Assembly: GCA_018266845.1 (NCBI GenBank)
Contig: JAFDZO010000035.1
Coordinates: 1 to 44,521 of the forward strand
Length of the DNA stretch: 44,521 bases
From: Bacteroidota bacterium
Lineage (GTDB): Bacteria > Bacteroidota > Ignavibacteria > Tepidaquicellales > Tepidaquicellaceae
Direction: 5' to 3'
Part shown: positions 9,495 to 16,606 of the stretch, piece after piece
How the letters are laid out: each line of letters begins with the position of its first letter
How positions within the stretch are numbered: position 1 is the first letter of the stretch
The notes under the pieces: model-generated
The model's database searches: none
What the model was told of the DNA's origin: nothing
The model's input: only the letters and a program-made list of their open reading frames with translations
Translations under genes and position numbers: made by a program

Positions 9495-9631
9495 TTTTAC
9501 CTCAAAGAGGCAATGATTCTTGCAAAGAATGCAAAGTAAAATACGACTAATTCTATAAGTTCAATTGTAGGAATCAAACAATTTTTAAATCTTTGCGAAC
9601 TTTATAATCGCTTTGCATCTTTGCGGTAAAA
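9495..9631. repeat. CAAAG-type imperfect inverted repeat, in the 296-base spacer upstream of 9719
   Basis: The left arm (9495-9536) reads TTTTACCTCAAAGAGGCAA and onward. The right arm (9591-9631), read in reverse, gives TTTTACCGCAAAGATGCAA. The arms carry several GCAAAG units and bound about 55 bases of AT-rich DNA. A related unit, AACGCAAAGAAGCAAAGG, lies at 15791-15808. No gene is seen in this spacer (9423-9718). It may be a small dispersed repeat or the remnant of one. Confidence 0.6.
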
Positions 9632-9718
9632 AAATAGCGCAAAAAATAATTCACTTCATACTGCGTTGTAATAAAAATATATTTTCGTTATTGTCGTAAA
9701 AATTAATTCATAGTATCT

Positions 9719-10186
9719 ATGAGTTCTGCTTATCTTCACATCCTGCTGAACCATATCCCCGTTATCGGAACAGCAATCGCAGCATTTGTAATGTTTTACG
9801 GATTCTTCAAACGAAGCGATGAAATAAAAAAGCTTGCGCTGATTGTCACAATTCTTGTCGCAGCCGCATCTGTAGTAGTTTATCTCACAGGTGATAAGGC
9901 AAAGGGCAGCGTTGTGAGTATTGAAGGTGTCAACAGCGACTTTATTGACCCGCATGAAGAATTCGCCGAAGTGGCAATCATTGTTTCAAATGTTGTCGGG
10001 CTGCTTGCTTTAGTTACACTTTTCGTTTTCAGAAAACCCAAACATCTTCCCATGTGGGCGGCAGCTTTATTTTTTGCTTTGATACTTGCCGTTAACGGTA
10101 TGATGGCATGGACGGCTCATCTTGGCGGCATGATAAATCATACAGAGATAATGGGAGTTTCTCCTCTGAAAAAAACCGATAAGTAA
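9719..10186 (+). CDS. DUF2231-like small integral membrane protein
   Basis: 155 residues with four predicted membrane helices (about 8-27, 36-55, 82-102 and 108-130). Conserved histidines flank the helices: HILLNHIPVIG at the start, HEEFA in the middle, and HLGGMINH near the C-terminus. This layout resembles DUF2231/YeaQ-type predicted membrane proteins, in which the histidines have been proposed to bind haem; no CxxCH motif is present. It stands alone on the plus strand and converges with the SDR gene, seven bases apart. The function is not known, and the family match is by pattern only. Confidence 0.7.
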   Translation: MSSAYLHILLNHIPVIGTAIAAFVMFYGFFKRSDEIKKLALIVTILVAAASVVVYLTGDKAKGSVVSIEGVNSDFIDPHEEFAEVAIIVSNVVGLLALVTLFVFRKPKHLPMWAAALFFALILAVNGMMAWTAHLGGMINHTEIMGVSPLKKTDK

Positions 10187-10193
10187 AGTAATT

Positions 10194-10901
10194 TTATAAA
10201 TCGCCTTTGATTGGTCTGATGGTAACGTCTTCTATCATGACTTTCTTCGGTTGCTCGAATATGTTTAATACTATCTGAGCAACTTCATTTGCAGTCATCA
10301 TTTTGCTTGAGTGTTTCTGGCGTGTCTTGTTATCCCACATCGGGGTTTCAGTCGCGCCGGGAAGCACATTGGAGACTTTTATATTGAGGTGTCTTACTTC
10401 TTTTCTAAGCGAGTTTGCCATAGCAAGTATTCCTGCCTTCGATGCAGCATAAACAGAGCTGTTCGTGAAAACTGTCGTTGCTGCCACCGATAATATATTT
10501 ATTATGTGTCCGCCTTTGTTCTTTATCATCTGGGGAAGGACATATTTGATGGCAAGGAATGTTCCTCTGAGATTTGTGTTTATTACGTTATCGAAGTCGA
10601 AGGATTTTGTTTCAAGAAATGTTTTGAAAGTAGTTACGCCCGCATTGTTTATAAGGCAGTCTATCCTTCCGTATTTTTCTCTTATTCTTTTCGCAGTGCC
10701 TATGATGCTCCGCTCAGAAAGCATGTTGCATACAAATGCAGTAGCTTCTCTGCCGGCGAATTTTATCTCGCTTGCAATCTGAACTAAGCGCGATTTTCTG
10801 CGTCCCGTTACAACTACAATATATCCGGCTTTGGAGAATTCGTTAGCGATTTCTCTTCCGATGCCCGTAGAAGCTCCCGTAACCCAAACTACTTTTTGCA
10901 C
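10194..10901 (-). CDS. Short-chain dehydrogenase/reductase (SDR)
   Basis: 235 residues, classical SDR size. It shows the dinucleotide-binding TGASTGIG (about 6-13), the structural NNAG (about 87-90), a catalytic Ser in ILSVAA and the YAASK catalytic pair near residue 150, then LPGATETPMW after it. The arginines in VVTGRRKSR after the second strand suggest NADPH use. It is a cytoplasmic oxidoreductase of unknown substrate and has no operon partner. It is distinct from the FabG copy at 13267-13989. Confidence 0.9.
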   Translation of the reverse strand: MQKVVWVTGASTGIGREIANEFSKAGYIVVVTGRRKSRLVQIASEIKFAGREATAFVCNMLSERSIIGTAKRIREKYGRIDCLINNAGVTTFKTFLETKSFDFDNVINTNLRGTFLAIKYVLPQMIKNKGGHIINILSVAATTVFTNSSVYAASKAGILAMANSLRKEVRHLNIKVSNVLPGATETPMWDNKTRQKHSSKMMTANEVAQIVLNIFEQPKKVMIEDVTIRPIKGDL

Positions 10902-11050
10902 TGCAAAAATTTTTGATTAATACAAAAATAGTCTAACAATATACAATTAGCAATTTGTTTACATCGGACAGGGAAATAATTTGATGTGGGATTTGTATGA
11001 AGATTGAAGTAATGCTTCTTACCATTATTACTTTTAGGAATAACAATACT

Positions 11051-11157
11051 AAACTCTCCCCTTGAGGGGAGTACTTTCGCGAAGCGAAAGGGAGGGGTGT
11101 TTAAAGAACACCCACCGTCTCGCTTTCAGCGAGCCACCTCCCTCAAGGGAGGAGTTT
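11051..11157. repeat. Solo 107-base five-hairpin palindromic element (copy A of the DUF559-linked family)
   Basis: The ends are inverted (AAACTC at 11051, GAGTTT at 11152-11157). Inside are five consecutive hairpins: 11056-11071 (CTCCCC/GGGGAG), 11074-11090 (CTTTCGC-GAA-GCGAAAG), central 11095-11113 (GGGTGTT/AACACCC, loop TAAAG), 11119-11133 (CTCGCT-TTC-AGCGAG), and 11137-11152 (CCTCCC/GGGAGG). The element is nearly symmetric about the central loop. A near-identical copy lies at 19684-19789, differing by one base in the first loop and by the central loop. It looks like a non-autonomous, MITE- or REP-like repeat. Confidence 0.85.
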
Positions 11158-11180
11158 AAAATAAATAATATTAAGTAAGG

Positions 11181-11207
11181 TTCCCCCTCCTTATTAAGGA
11201 GGGGGAA
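11181..11207 (-). terminator. GC-rich palindrome after the mutase gene, likely terminator
   Basis: TTCCCCCTCCTT - ATT - AAGGAGGGGGAA is a perfect 12-base stem with a 3-base loop, 14 bases past the mutase stop codon. It could end transcription of the mutase operon. The same palindrome type recurs at 35029-35047, so it may also be a dispersed repeat that doubles as a terminator. Confidence 0.55.
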
Positions 11208-11220
11208 AGAGGTTAACAAT

Positions 11221-12780
11221 TTACCCTTTATACTCTCCCCAAACTCCTCTCAGAATATTTGAAATCTCGCCGATTGTTGCGTAGCTTTCTATTGCCTCTA
11301 AGAAATAGGGAAGCATATTTTCATTAGTAGATGCCTTCTGCTTTATTACTTCAAGCAGCTCGTTTACTTTTACGTTGTCTCTTTCAGCTTTCAGCTTGCG
11401 CAATTTTTCCGTCTGAATATTTCTTACTTCATCGGAGATTTTTAATATATCGTGCGCCGGCTCTTCTTCAGTTGTGAATTTATTCACGCCGACAATCACA
11501 TTTTCGCCTGACTCCAATCCAAGCTGGAAGTTATACGCATTATTTTCTATCTCGCTCTTCTGATATCTCGCTTCGATTGCCTTCGTTGCCCCGCCCATCT
11601 CTTCTATCTTCTCAATATATTCCCATGCCTTTTCTTCTATCTGATTCGTTAGCTCCTCTATTATATATGAGCCGCCAAGCGGATCAACCGTATCGGCAGC
11701 GCCGCTTTCATAAGCAATTATCTGCTGTGTTCTCAAAGCCGTCTGAACAGATTCTTCCGTCGGTAATGAAAGAGCTTCATCTTTTCCGTTCGTGTGCAAT
11801 GACTGGCATCCGCCCATCACTGCAGCAAATGCCTGCAATGTAACTCTTACAATGTTATTATTGATTTGCTTATCAGATAAGGTCGAGCCGCCCGTCTGCG
11901 CATGAAAACGCAGCTTCATGCTGTTTTCATCTTTCGCTTTGAATTTCTCCTTCATTATCTTTGCCCAGATTTTTCTTGCTGCTCTGAACTTTGCAACTTC
12001 CTCAAGAAAATTATTGTGAGCATTGAAGAAGAATGATAAACGCTTTGCAAACTTATCTACATCAAGCCCCGAATTTATTGCCTGCCTTACGTATTCAATG
12101 CCGTCCGATAAAGTAAAAGCAACTTCCTGCACTGCATTACTTCCTGCTTCTCTTATATGATAGCCGGAGATTGAAATTGTATTCCACGAAGGTAAGTTAT
12201 CACTGCACCATGAAAAAATATCCGTGATAAGGCGCATTGATTCCTTCGGTGGATAAATGTACGTTCCGCGCGCAATGTATTCTTTTAGTAAATCATTTTG
12301 TATCGTACCCGATATTTTTTTTAAGTCGGCATTTTGTTTTTTTGCAATGGCAACATACATCAGAAGCAAAAGCGATGCAGTTGCATTTATTGTCATTGAT
12401 GTTGTAACATCGGCTAGCTTTATTCCGTCGAAGAGCGTTTCCATATCTTTTAGCGAGTCAATGGCAACGCCTACTTTTCCTACTTCTCCCTCTGACATTT
12501 TATCGTCGGAGTCGTAGCCGATTTGCGTAGGCAAATCGAATGCAACGGATAAGCCCGATGAGCCGTTTGCGATTAAATATTTATATCTTTGATTTGATTC
12601 TTCCGCAGTGCCGAATCCCGCATACTGGCGCATTGTCCAGAAACGCGAACGGTACATTGATTCGTGTACGCCTCTTGTAAACGGATATGTGCCGGGATTT
12701 GCCTGCAGTTCACCTTGGGTGAGAAACTCGGGAAAGATAATTCCCGAATCTGTTTTGAATACTTCTTTACGGTTAGCCAT
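11221..12780 (-). CDS. Methylmalonyl-CoA mutase large (catalytic) subunit
   Basis: 519 residues. Catalytic TIM-barrel half of the coenzyme-B12 acyl-CoA mutases, without the C-terminal B12-binding domain, so it needs a separate ~140-residue small subunit (not in this window). Family motifs: [73 protein letters not shown] and [18 protein letters not shown]. The Tyr in RQYAG and the Arg in YIARGTY match methylmalonyl-CoA mutase, where isobutyryl-CoA mutases have Phe and Gln. The reaction is therefore probably (R)-methylmalonyl-CoA <-> succinyl-CoA. The gene is 22 bases downstream of a lipoprotein gene and may share its transcript. Substrate remains an inference from two residues. Confidence 0.9.
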   Translation of the reverse strand: MANRKEVFKTDSGIIFPEFLTQGELQANPGTYPFTRGVHESMYRSRFWTMRQYAGFGTAEESNQRYKYLIANGSSGLSVAFDLPTQIGYDSDDKMSEGEVGKVGVAIDSLKDMETLFDGIKLADVTTSMTINATASLLLLMYVAIAKKQNADLKKISGTIQNDLLKEYIARGTYIYPPKESMRLITDIFSWCSDNLPSWNTISISGYHIREAGSNAVQEVAFTLSDGIEYVRQAINSGLDVDKFAKRLSFFFNAHNNFLEEVAKFRAARKIWAKIMKEKFKAKDENSMKLRFHAQTGGSTLSDKQINNNIVRVTLQAFAAVMGGCQSLHTNGKDEALSLPTEESVQTALRTQQIIAYESGAADTVDPLGGSYIIEELTNQIEEKAWEYIEKIEEMGGATKAIEARYQKSEIENNAYNFQLGLESGENVIVGVNKFTTEEEPAHDILKISDEVRNIQTEKLRKLKAERDNVKVNELLEVIKQKASTNENMLPYFLEAIESYATIGEISNILRGVWGEYKG

Positions 12781-12802
12781 ATTATCAGGGTTAAGTTGTC
12801 AA

Positions 12803-13165
12803 TTACTTTAAGTCCACGCCCGATTTCAAAAACTTATAATGCTTTTTTGATTCTTTCGAGTAAAATTCATTCTGGTTTATAGCTATAATATCCCATGAGT
12901 TTTTCTCCCAGTATTTCGGCTTTTCTTTTAGCTCGATAGTAAAGGTAGAATCGTTCACGGCTTTTATTGTGTACTCGGATTTATGAGTAGCTACTCCAAG
13001 TGAATCATCCCATTTCAAATAAATATATTTTTCATCGAAGCCTGCCATCTGCTTTTCGGGTCCGTTTGTAAATACAAATACCTTATCAACTAAGTTAAGC
13101 TTTTTCTCATTGCATGACATAAGAGCAATTGATGTTAAAAAAAATAATATTAATAAATATTTCAT
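12803..13165 (-). CDS. Small predicted lipoprotein
   Basis: 120 residues. It begins with a lipoprotein signal peptide, MKYLLILFFLTSIALMSC, where Cys18 is the likely lipidated residue after the hydrophobic stretch. The mature part is a short, charged, beta-rich domain (KVFVFTNGPEKQM, YIYLKWDDS, STFTIELKEKPKYW). No family is recognised. It lies directly upstream of the mutase gene on the same strand (22-base gap), but nothing in the sequence ties it to mutase function. Predicted location is the periplasmic face of the inner or outer membrane. Confidence 0.75.
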   Translation of the reverse strand: MKYLLILFFLTSIALMSCNEKKLNLVDKVFVFTNGPEKQMAGFDEKYIYLKWDDSLGVATHKSEYTIKAVNDSTFTIELKEKPKYWEKNSWDIIAINQNEFYSKESKKHYKFLKSGVDLK

Positions 13166-13196
13166 AAAATTGTTTTTGTAATGTTATTATTAATGT

Positions 13197-13258
13197 GTAG
13201 AGACGCAATACATTGCGTCTCGATTAATTAATAGAGACACAATGTATTGTGTCTCTAC
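13197..13258. repeat. Double palindrome GTAGAGACGCAAT...GTCTCTAC downstream of fabG
   Basis: Two adjacent hairpins: GAGACGCAAT-AC-ATTGCGTCTC, then GAGACACAAT-GT-ATTGTGTCTC, joined by GATTAATTAATA. The outer ends GTAGAGAC and GTCTCTAC are also inverted. It begins nine bases after the fabG stop and ends 32 bases before the lipoprotein start. It may serve as a terminator for fabD-DUF3109-fabG, but the composition (two copies, C/T swaps kept paired by G/A swaps) is that of a dispersed palindromic repeat. Confidence 0.75.
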
Positions 13259-13266
13259 AAAGTTGT

Positions 13267-13989
13267 TTACATCACTAATCCGCCGTCAACGCAGAGTGTC
13301 TGTCCTGTGATATATGCTGCATCATCCGATGCAAGAAATTTTACTACTCCTGCAACTTCATCTGCCTTTGCAAATCTCTTCAGCGGAATATTAGATAAAT
13401 AATTTGTCTTAACTTCTTCGCTAAGTTTATCAGTCATTTCTGTTTCAATAAATCCCGGAGCGATTGCATTCACGTTTATATTTCTCGAAGCAAGCTCTTT
13501 GGCAACTGCTTTTGTGAAACCAATTACTCCTGCCTTGGAAGCAGAGTAATTCGCCTGCCCTGCATTGCCGATTACTCCCGAAATAGAAGTTATGTTAACA
13601 ATCTTTCCTGACTTCTTTCCCATCATTGGGCGCGTAACAGCTTTTGTAAAATTAAATACTCCCTTGAGATTCGTATCTATCACTGCGTTCCAATCGTCTT
13701 CCGACATTCTCATAAGCAGTCCGTCTTTTGTGATTCCGGCGTTATTTACCAGTACGTCTATTTTGCCGAACTCTTTCACAAGCGCATCTACTAATTCACC
13801 GACTGCCTTCGCATCGGCAACATCGCATTTGTAATGTTTGATATTTTTCGAATCAAAATAGCTTTCATCAATAGCATTTTTATAGGTAACAATTACCGTT
13901 GCGCCTTCATCGCTGAACGACTCAGCAATTGATTTTCCTATTCCGCGTGAACCGCCGGTTACAACTACTACTTTATCTTTGAATCTCAT
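13267..13989 (-). CDS. fabG: 3-oxoacyl-[acyl-carrier-protein] reductase
   Basis: 240 residues. SDR family: VVVTGGSRGIGKSIAESF (8-25, NADP-binding), VLVNNAGITKDGLLMRM (about 80-96), Ser in ITSISG, YSASKAG with the catalytic Tyr/Lys near 148-152, and the C-terminal ITGQTLCVDGGLVM typical of FabG. It reduces 3-oxoacyl-ACP to 3-hydroxyacyl-ACP in type II fatty acid synthesis. Position supports the call: fabD and a DUF3109 gene lie upstream on the same strand with gaps of 16 and 36 bases. The last gene of that operon, it is followed by a double palindrome. Confidence 0.93.
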   Translation of the reverse strand: MRFKDKVVVVTGGSRGIGKSIAESFSDEGATVIVTYKNAIDESYFDSKNIKHYKCDVADAKAVGELVDALVKEFGKIDVLVNNAGITKDGLLMRMSEDDWNAVIDTNLKGVFNFTKAVTRPMMGKKSGKIVNITSISGVIGNAGQANYSASKAGVIGFTKAVAKELASRNINVNAIAPGFIETEMTDKLSEEVKTNYLSNIPLKRFAKADEVAGVVKFLASDDAAYITGQTLCVDGGLVM

Positions 13990-14025
13990 TGGAAAAATTT
14001 TCTGTTTTGGAATTTTGTAAAATTT

Positions 14026-14748
14026 TTATTGTTCACCAAGTTTGTTGTGAACTTCCGGCTCACTACTGTTTTCAGGATTAGGATAAATTCGCCGGTCAAC
14101 TTTCTGTGCAGTTTCTATCGAATACTTCGGAGCAAAATTCTTTTTGTAGTAATCGTTTAAAAAATTCAACATGTCTTCGCCGAAGACATATTTTATTTCT
14201 TCCTGAGTACCTTCGAGAACCGATTGTGAAAAATTCTGCTTTTCGTGAATACCGCAGTACAATAAATTATCTGAGTGCTCATCGTCGAACATAATCACGC
14301 CTCCCATTAAAGTTACAGGATAAAGAATACAGTGCGTTGGTTTTATAGCCCATTTATGTAATCCCATTTTCATAGCGGCAACCTGCAAAGAGCAGTAATG
14401 ATTATCATCCATAAAAACACATTTCTCCCGGTCAATGTTATCTACGAACACATTCGAGCCTGCCGCATAGCCGGAGGGGAAATCATCATCTTCGATAATT
14501 TCTTCATCGAACCACTGCGACTCATCTTTTATCTGCTGAGGAGACATTACTTCCTTGATAACTTCTTTATGCTCAAGTATTACATTGCGGAAATCCTTAT
14601 CCATATAAACTCCGCAGTCACAGCACTGTCCGCCGCATATCTTCATATCGCATCCCGGAACAAATCCCTGCGTAAAAATAGAAGTGTGAATCTTCTGCCC
14701 GTTGAACTCTATAATTTTATCTGTTTCTTCTGCCTGCTTATTAATCAA
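14026..14748 (-). CDS. DUF3109 family cysteine-cluster protein
   Basis: 240 residues, cytoplasmic, without a signal or membrane segment. Near the N-terminus, after FVPGCDMKICGGQCCDCGVY (about 30-49), there are six cysteines, followed by YMDKDF. Further conserved-looking pieces are EKCVFMDDNHYCSLQVAAMKMG (about 110-131), HKWAIKPTHCILYP, and the CGIHEK segment. This is the pattern of DUF3109, related to the YkgJ-type putative zinc- or iron-binding cluster proteins. It lies between fabD and fabG with tight spacing, so it is co-transcribed with fatty-acid synthesis. The function is unknown; a metal-binding role is inferred from the cysteines. Confidence 0.85.
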   Translation of the reverse strand: MINKQAEETDKIIEFNGQKIHTSIFTQGFVPGCDMKICGGQCCDCGVYMDKDFRNVILEHKEVIKEVMSPQQIKDESQWFDEEIIEDDDFPSGYAAGSNVFVDNIDREKCVFMDDNHYCSLQVAAMKMGLHKWAIKPTHCILYPVTLMGGVIMFDDEHSDNLLYCGIHEKQNFSQSVLEGTQEEIKYVFGEDMLNFLNDYYKKNFAPKYSIETAQKVDRRIYPNPENSSEPEVHNKLGEQ

Positions 14749-14764
14749 TGTATTGTCTTATGTT

Positions 14765-15685
14765 TTAATTTAAATTTTCTATATCTGCTGCTGTAGAAAT
14801 ATTGAAGCACTCGACATTCGGATTTATTTTTTTTACAAGTCCAGTTAAAACTTTTCCCGAGCCGATTTCATAAAATTTCACTGCGCCTGCATGTACCATG
14901 TTGTTAACACATGCTTCCCATTTTACAGTCGCCATAAGCTGTCTGTAGAGAGCATTTTTAATTTTATCTTTATTCTCGAACGGCTCTGCTTCTACGTTTG
15001 CGTAAACAGGAATCTTAGCATTCTCAAAGTTTGTGCTGTTGATTGCCAGTCTTAGCTCTTCAGCAGAAGAATGCATTAAGTTTGAGTGGAACGCTCCGCT
15101 TACTTCAAGCTGCTTAACCATTCTTGCTCCGTATTCTTCCTTTGCAATTTTCATTGCGCGCTGAACGGCTTCAATGTCGCCCGAAATTACAATCTGCCCC
15201 GGACAGTTATAGTTTGCCGGCTGAACAATTTTTCCTTCGCCCGCTTTTTCGCAGATGTCTTTCACTTTGTTTTCATCCACACCGATTATTGCTGCCATCG
15301 TGCCCGGCTGCTGAATGCCCGAATCACGCATAAGCTCGCCGCGTTTTTTTACAAGGCGAAGCCCGTCTTCAAATGAAAAAGACCCGGCATAGGCATTTGC
15401 AGTGTATTCACCGAGTGAATGCCCTGCCGTAACATCGCCTTTAATTTTATCGCCGATTAACTTAGTAAGAATGTATGAATGTATATAAAGAGCGGGTTGT
15501 GTAATGTGAGTTTCTTTAAGAACGTCTGCGGGTCCATCGAAGCAGATTTTTGAAATATGAAATCCCATAATGTCATCGGCTATATCGTAAAGCTCTTTTG
15601 CCATAGGATATTTTTCATAAATATCTTTGCCCATTCCAACTGCCTGAGAGCCTTGCCCCGGAAAAATAAAAGCTATTTTACTCAA
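14765..15685 (-). CDS. fabD: Malonyl-CoA:acyl-carrier-protein transacylase
   Basis: 306 residues, the usual FabD length. It transfers malonyl groups from CoA to ACP to start each elongation round. Motifs: FIFPGQGSQAVGMGKD (6-21), THITQPALYIHS with the conserved Gln, AGHSLGEYTA with the nucleophile Ser near residue 91, the substrate-binding Arg in VKKRGELM, and SGAFHSNLM with the catalytic His near 200. It is the first gene of fabD-DUF3109-fabG. The C-terminal VKFYEIGSGKVLTGLVKKI matches the family end. Confidence 0.95.
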   Translation of the reverse strand: MSKIAFIFPGQGSQAVGMGKDIYEKYPMAKELYDIADDIMGFHISKICFDGPADVLKETHITQPALYIHSYILTKLIGDKIKGDVTAGHSLGEYTANAYAGSFSFEDGLRLVKKRGELMRDSGIQQPGTMAAIIGVDENKVKDICEKAGEGKIVQPANYNCPGQIVISGDIEAVQRAMKIAKEEYGARMVKQLEVSGAFHSNLMHSSAEELRLAINSTNFENAKIPVYANVEAEPFENKDKIKNALYRQLMATVKWEACVNNMVHAGAVKFYEIGSGKVLTGLVKKINPNVECFNISTAADIENLN

Positions 15686-15877
15686 TTTGTGTTGTGTTAA
15701 ATAATAAAATATAGATTGTTACCAAAATTAGTCATTATGCAAACGACATTCAATTTAAGACGAATTCCGAATTTTTCGATCAAACGTTTTAACGCAAAGA
15801 AGCAAAGGTTTAGAAAAGAACGCAAAAAATTTATGTGAAGTATTAAAAGATATGAGGTAGATTTAATTGAACTTTGA

Positions 15878-16258
15878 TTAGAGAAATAAAACTTCATTTA
15901 GTGAAGTAACTCTTTCAAAATCCTTATCCATTGTAACAATTTTTAAACTGTTTTCCATAGCACATAAAAACTGATAAGCGTCGTCGAAATCTAAATTATG
16001 CATTTTGATTACTTGTGGAAGTTTAGCGTAAGATGATTTTTCTAAAGAAATGATTTGAACATTCGGGAGTACATCATTAATAAATGTTTCAAAGATGTTG
16101 ATGAGATTATTCCTTGAAGCTATGACACCTATTGAATGTAGTGAGAAATCTGTTATTCCAATATTAGATATGTTCTCGTTGAGAAAGTTTTTGCAATTTT
16201 CTTTTTTTTCTTGTGATAAAAGTATCTCTAAAAAAATATTAGTATCTATTAAATACAC
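15878..16258 (-). CDS. PIN-domain toxin, VapC-like
   Basis: 126 residues, typical VapC size. A PIN-fold ribonuclease that would cut RNA when its antitoxin is lost. Metal-binding candidates are D5 in LIDTN, the cluster D90/D92/D93 in LDFDDAYQ, and D111/D113 in TMDKDF. The usual second acidic residue is not obvious; that stretch is ITDFSLHSIGV, a variant I associate with one PIN subfamily. The gene starts with GTG at 16258, which shares its G with the antitoxin stop (TAGTG), so translation is coupled. The function is inferred from domain and gene pairing. Confidence 0.85.
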   Translation of the reverse strand: MYLIDTNIFLEILLSQEKKENCKNFLNENISNIGITDFSLHSIGVIASRNNLINIFETFINDVLPNVQIISLEKSSYAKLPQVIKMHNLDFDDAYQFLCAMENSLKIVTMDKDFERVTSLNEVLFL

Positions 16259-16455
16259 TATCTGTATTGGGATGATTTATGCTGTAATTCAACAGAAGTA
16301 AATTTATCCGGCAATGAAGATAATCCGCCTTCCCAGTTAAATTTAAATTTAGATTTATTTTTAATTTTATCAGATAATAACCTGTCAACATAATCTTCAA
16401 CTTCGTGTCTTAACTTAGGTGTTAATCTTTTTAATTTTTCTTCTAATTTATCCAT
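16258..16455 (-). CDS. VapB-like antitoxin (DUF2281 type)
   Basis: 65 residues from the ATG at 16455. A TTG seven codons earlier (16476) is possible but less likely. The N-terminal helix, MDKLEEKLKRLTPKLRHEV, continuing into EDYVDRLLSDK, resembles DUF2281 antitoxins ('E-x-LP-x-x-x-EV-x-DF'). The C-terminus (FNWEGGLSSLPDKFTSVELQ) is the flexible tail that usually wraps the toxin active site. The stop overlaps the start of the PIN toxin gene by one base, the classic toxin-antitoxin layout. It should neutralise the toxin and repress the shared promoter upstream of 16476. Confidence 0.8.
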   Translation of the reverse strand: MDKLEEKLKRLTPKLRHEVEDYVDRLLSDKIKNKSKFKFNWEGGLSSLPDKFTSVELQHKSSQYR

Positions 16456-16606
16456 TATGTAAATTTGCTTAAACAAAATATAGAGTATATGTTTTTTTCA
16501 ATCAATGAATATTCCACTAAAAATAAAAATTTTTAATTTTATTTAACCGCTGAAATTCGTAATTTCAAAAATTCACTAAAAAATTCCAATACTTTATAAA
16601 TAAAAT

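Larger units (their letters stand above)
10902..11220. other. Repeat-bearing spacer of 319 bases without a gene
   Basis: No credible coding region is seen between the SDR start and the mutase stop. The spacer holds one full copy of the five-hairpin palindromic element (11051-11157) and, 23 bases further on, a 12-base-stem GC-rich hairpin (11181-11207). The remaining ~150 bases next to the SDR gene are AT-rich and presumably carry its promoter; no clear promoter motif could be assigned. Confidence 0.7.

Noticed and set aside
9656-9955. Minus-strand frame over the DUF2231-like gene
   Set aside because: Opposite strand to a clear membrane protein with helices and conserved histidines; composition is random-looking.
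11051-11157. Cloverleaf-like fold that could be read as a tRNA
   Set aside because: Five hairpins rather than the tRNA arms, no TTC loop/acceptor pattern, and near-mirror symmetry typical of a repeat element.
10194-15685. Secondary-metabolite gene cluster suggested by SDR, FabG, FabD and an acyl-CoA mutase
   Set aside because: No ketosynthase, carrier protein or tailoring genes; these are ordinary fatty-acid and central-metabolism genes.
15697-15897. Small minus-strand open frame upstream of fabD
   Set aside because: Low-complexity AT-rich, crosses a CAAAG repeat unit and overlaps the end of the PIN toxin gene; no protein-like pattern.
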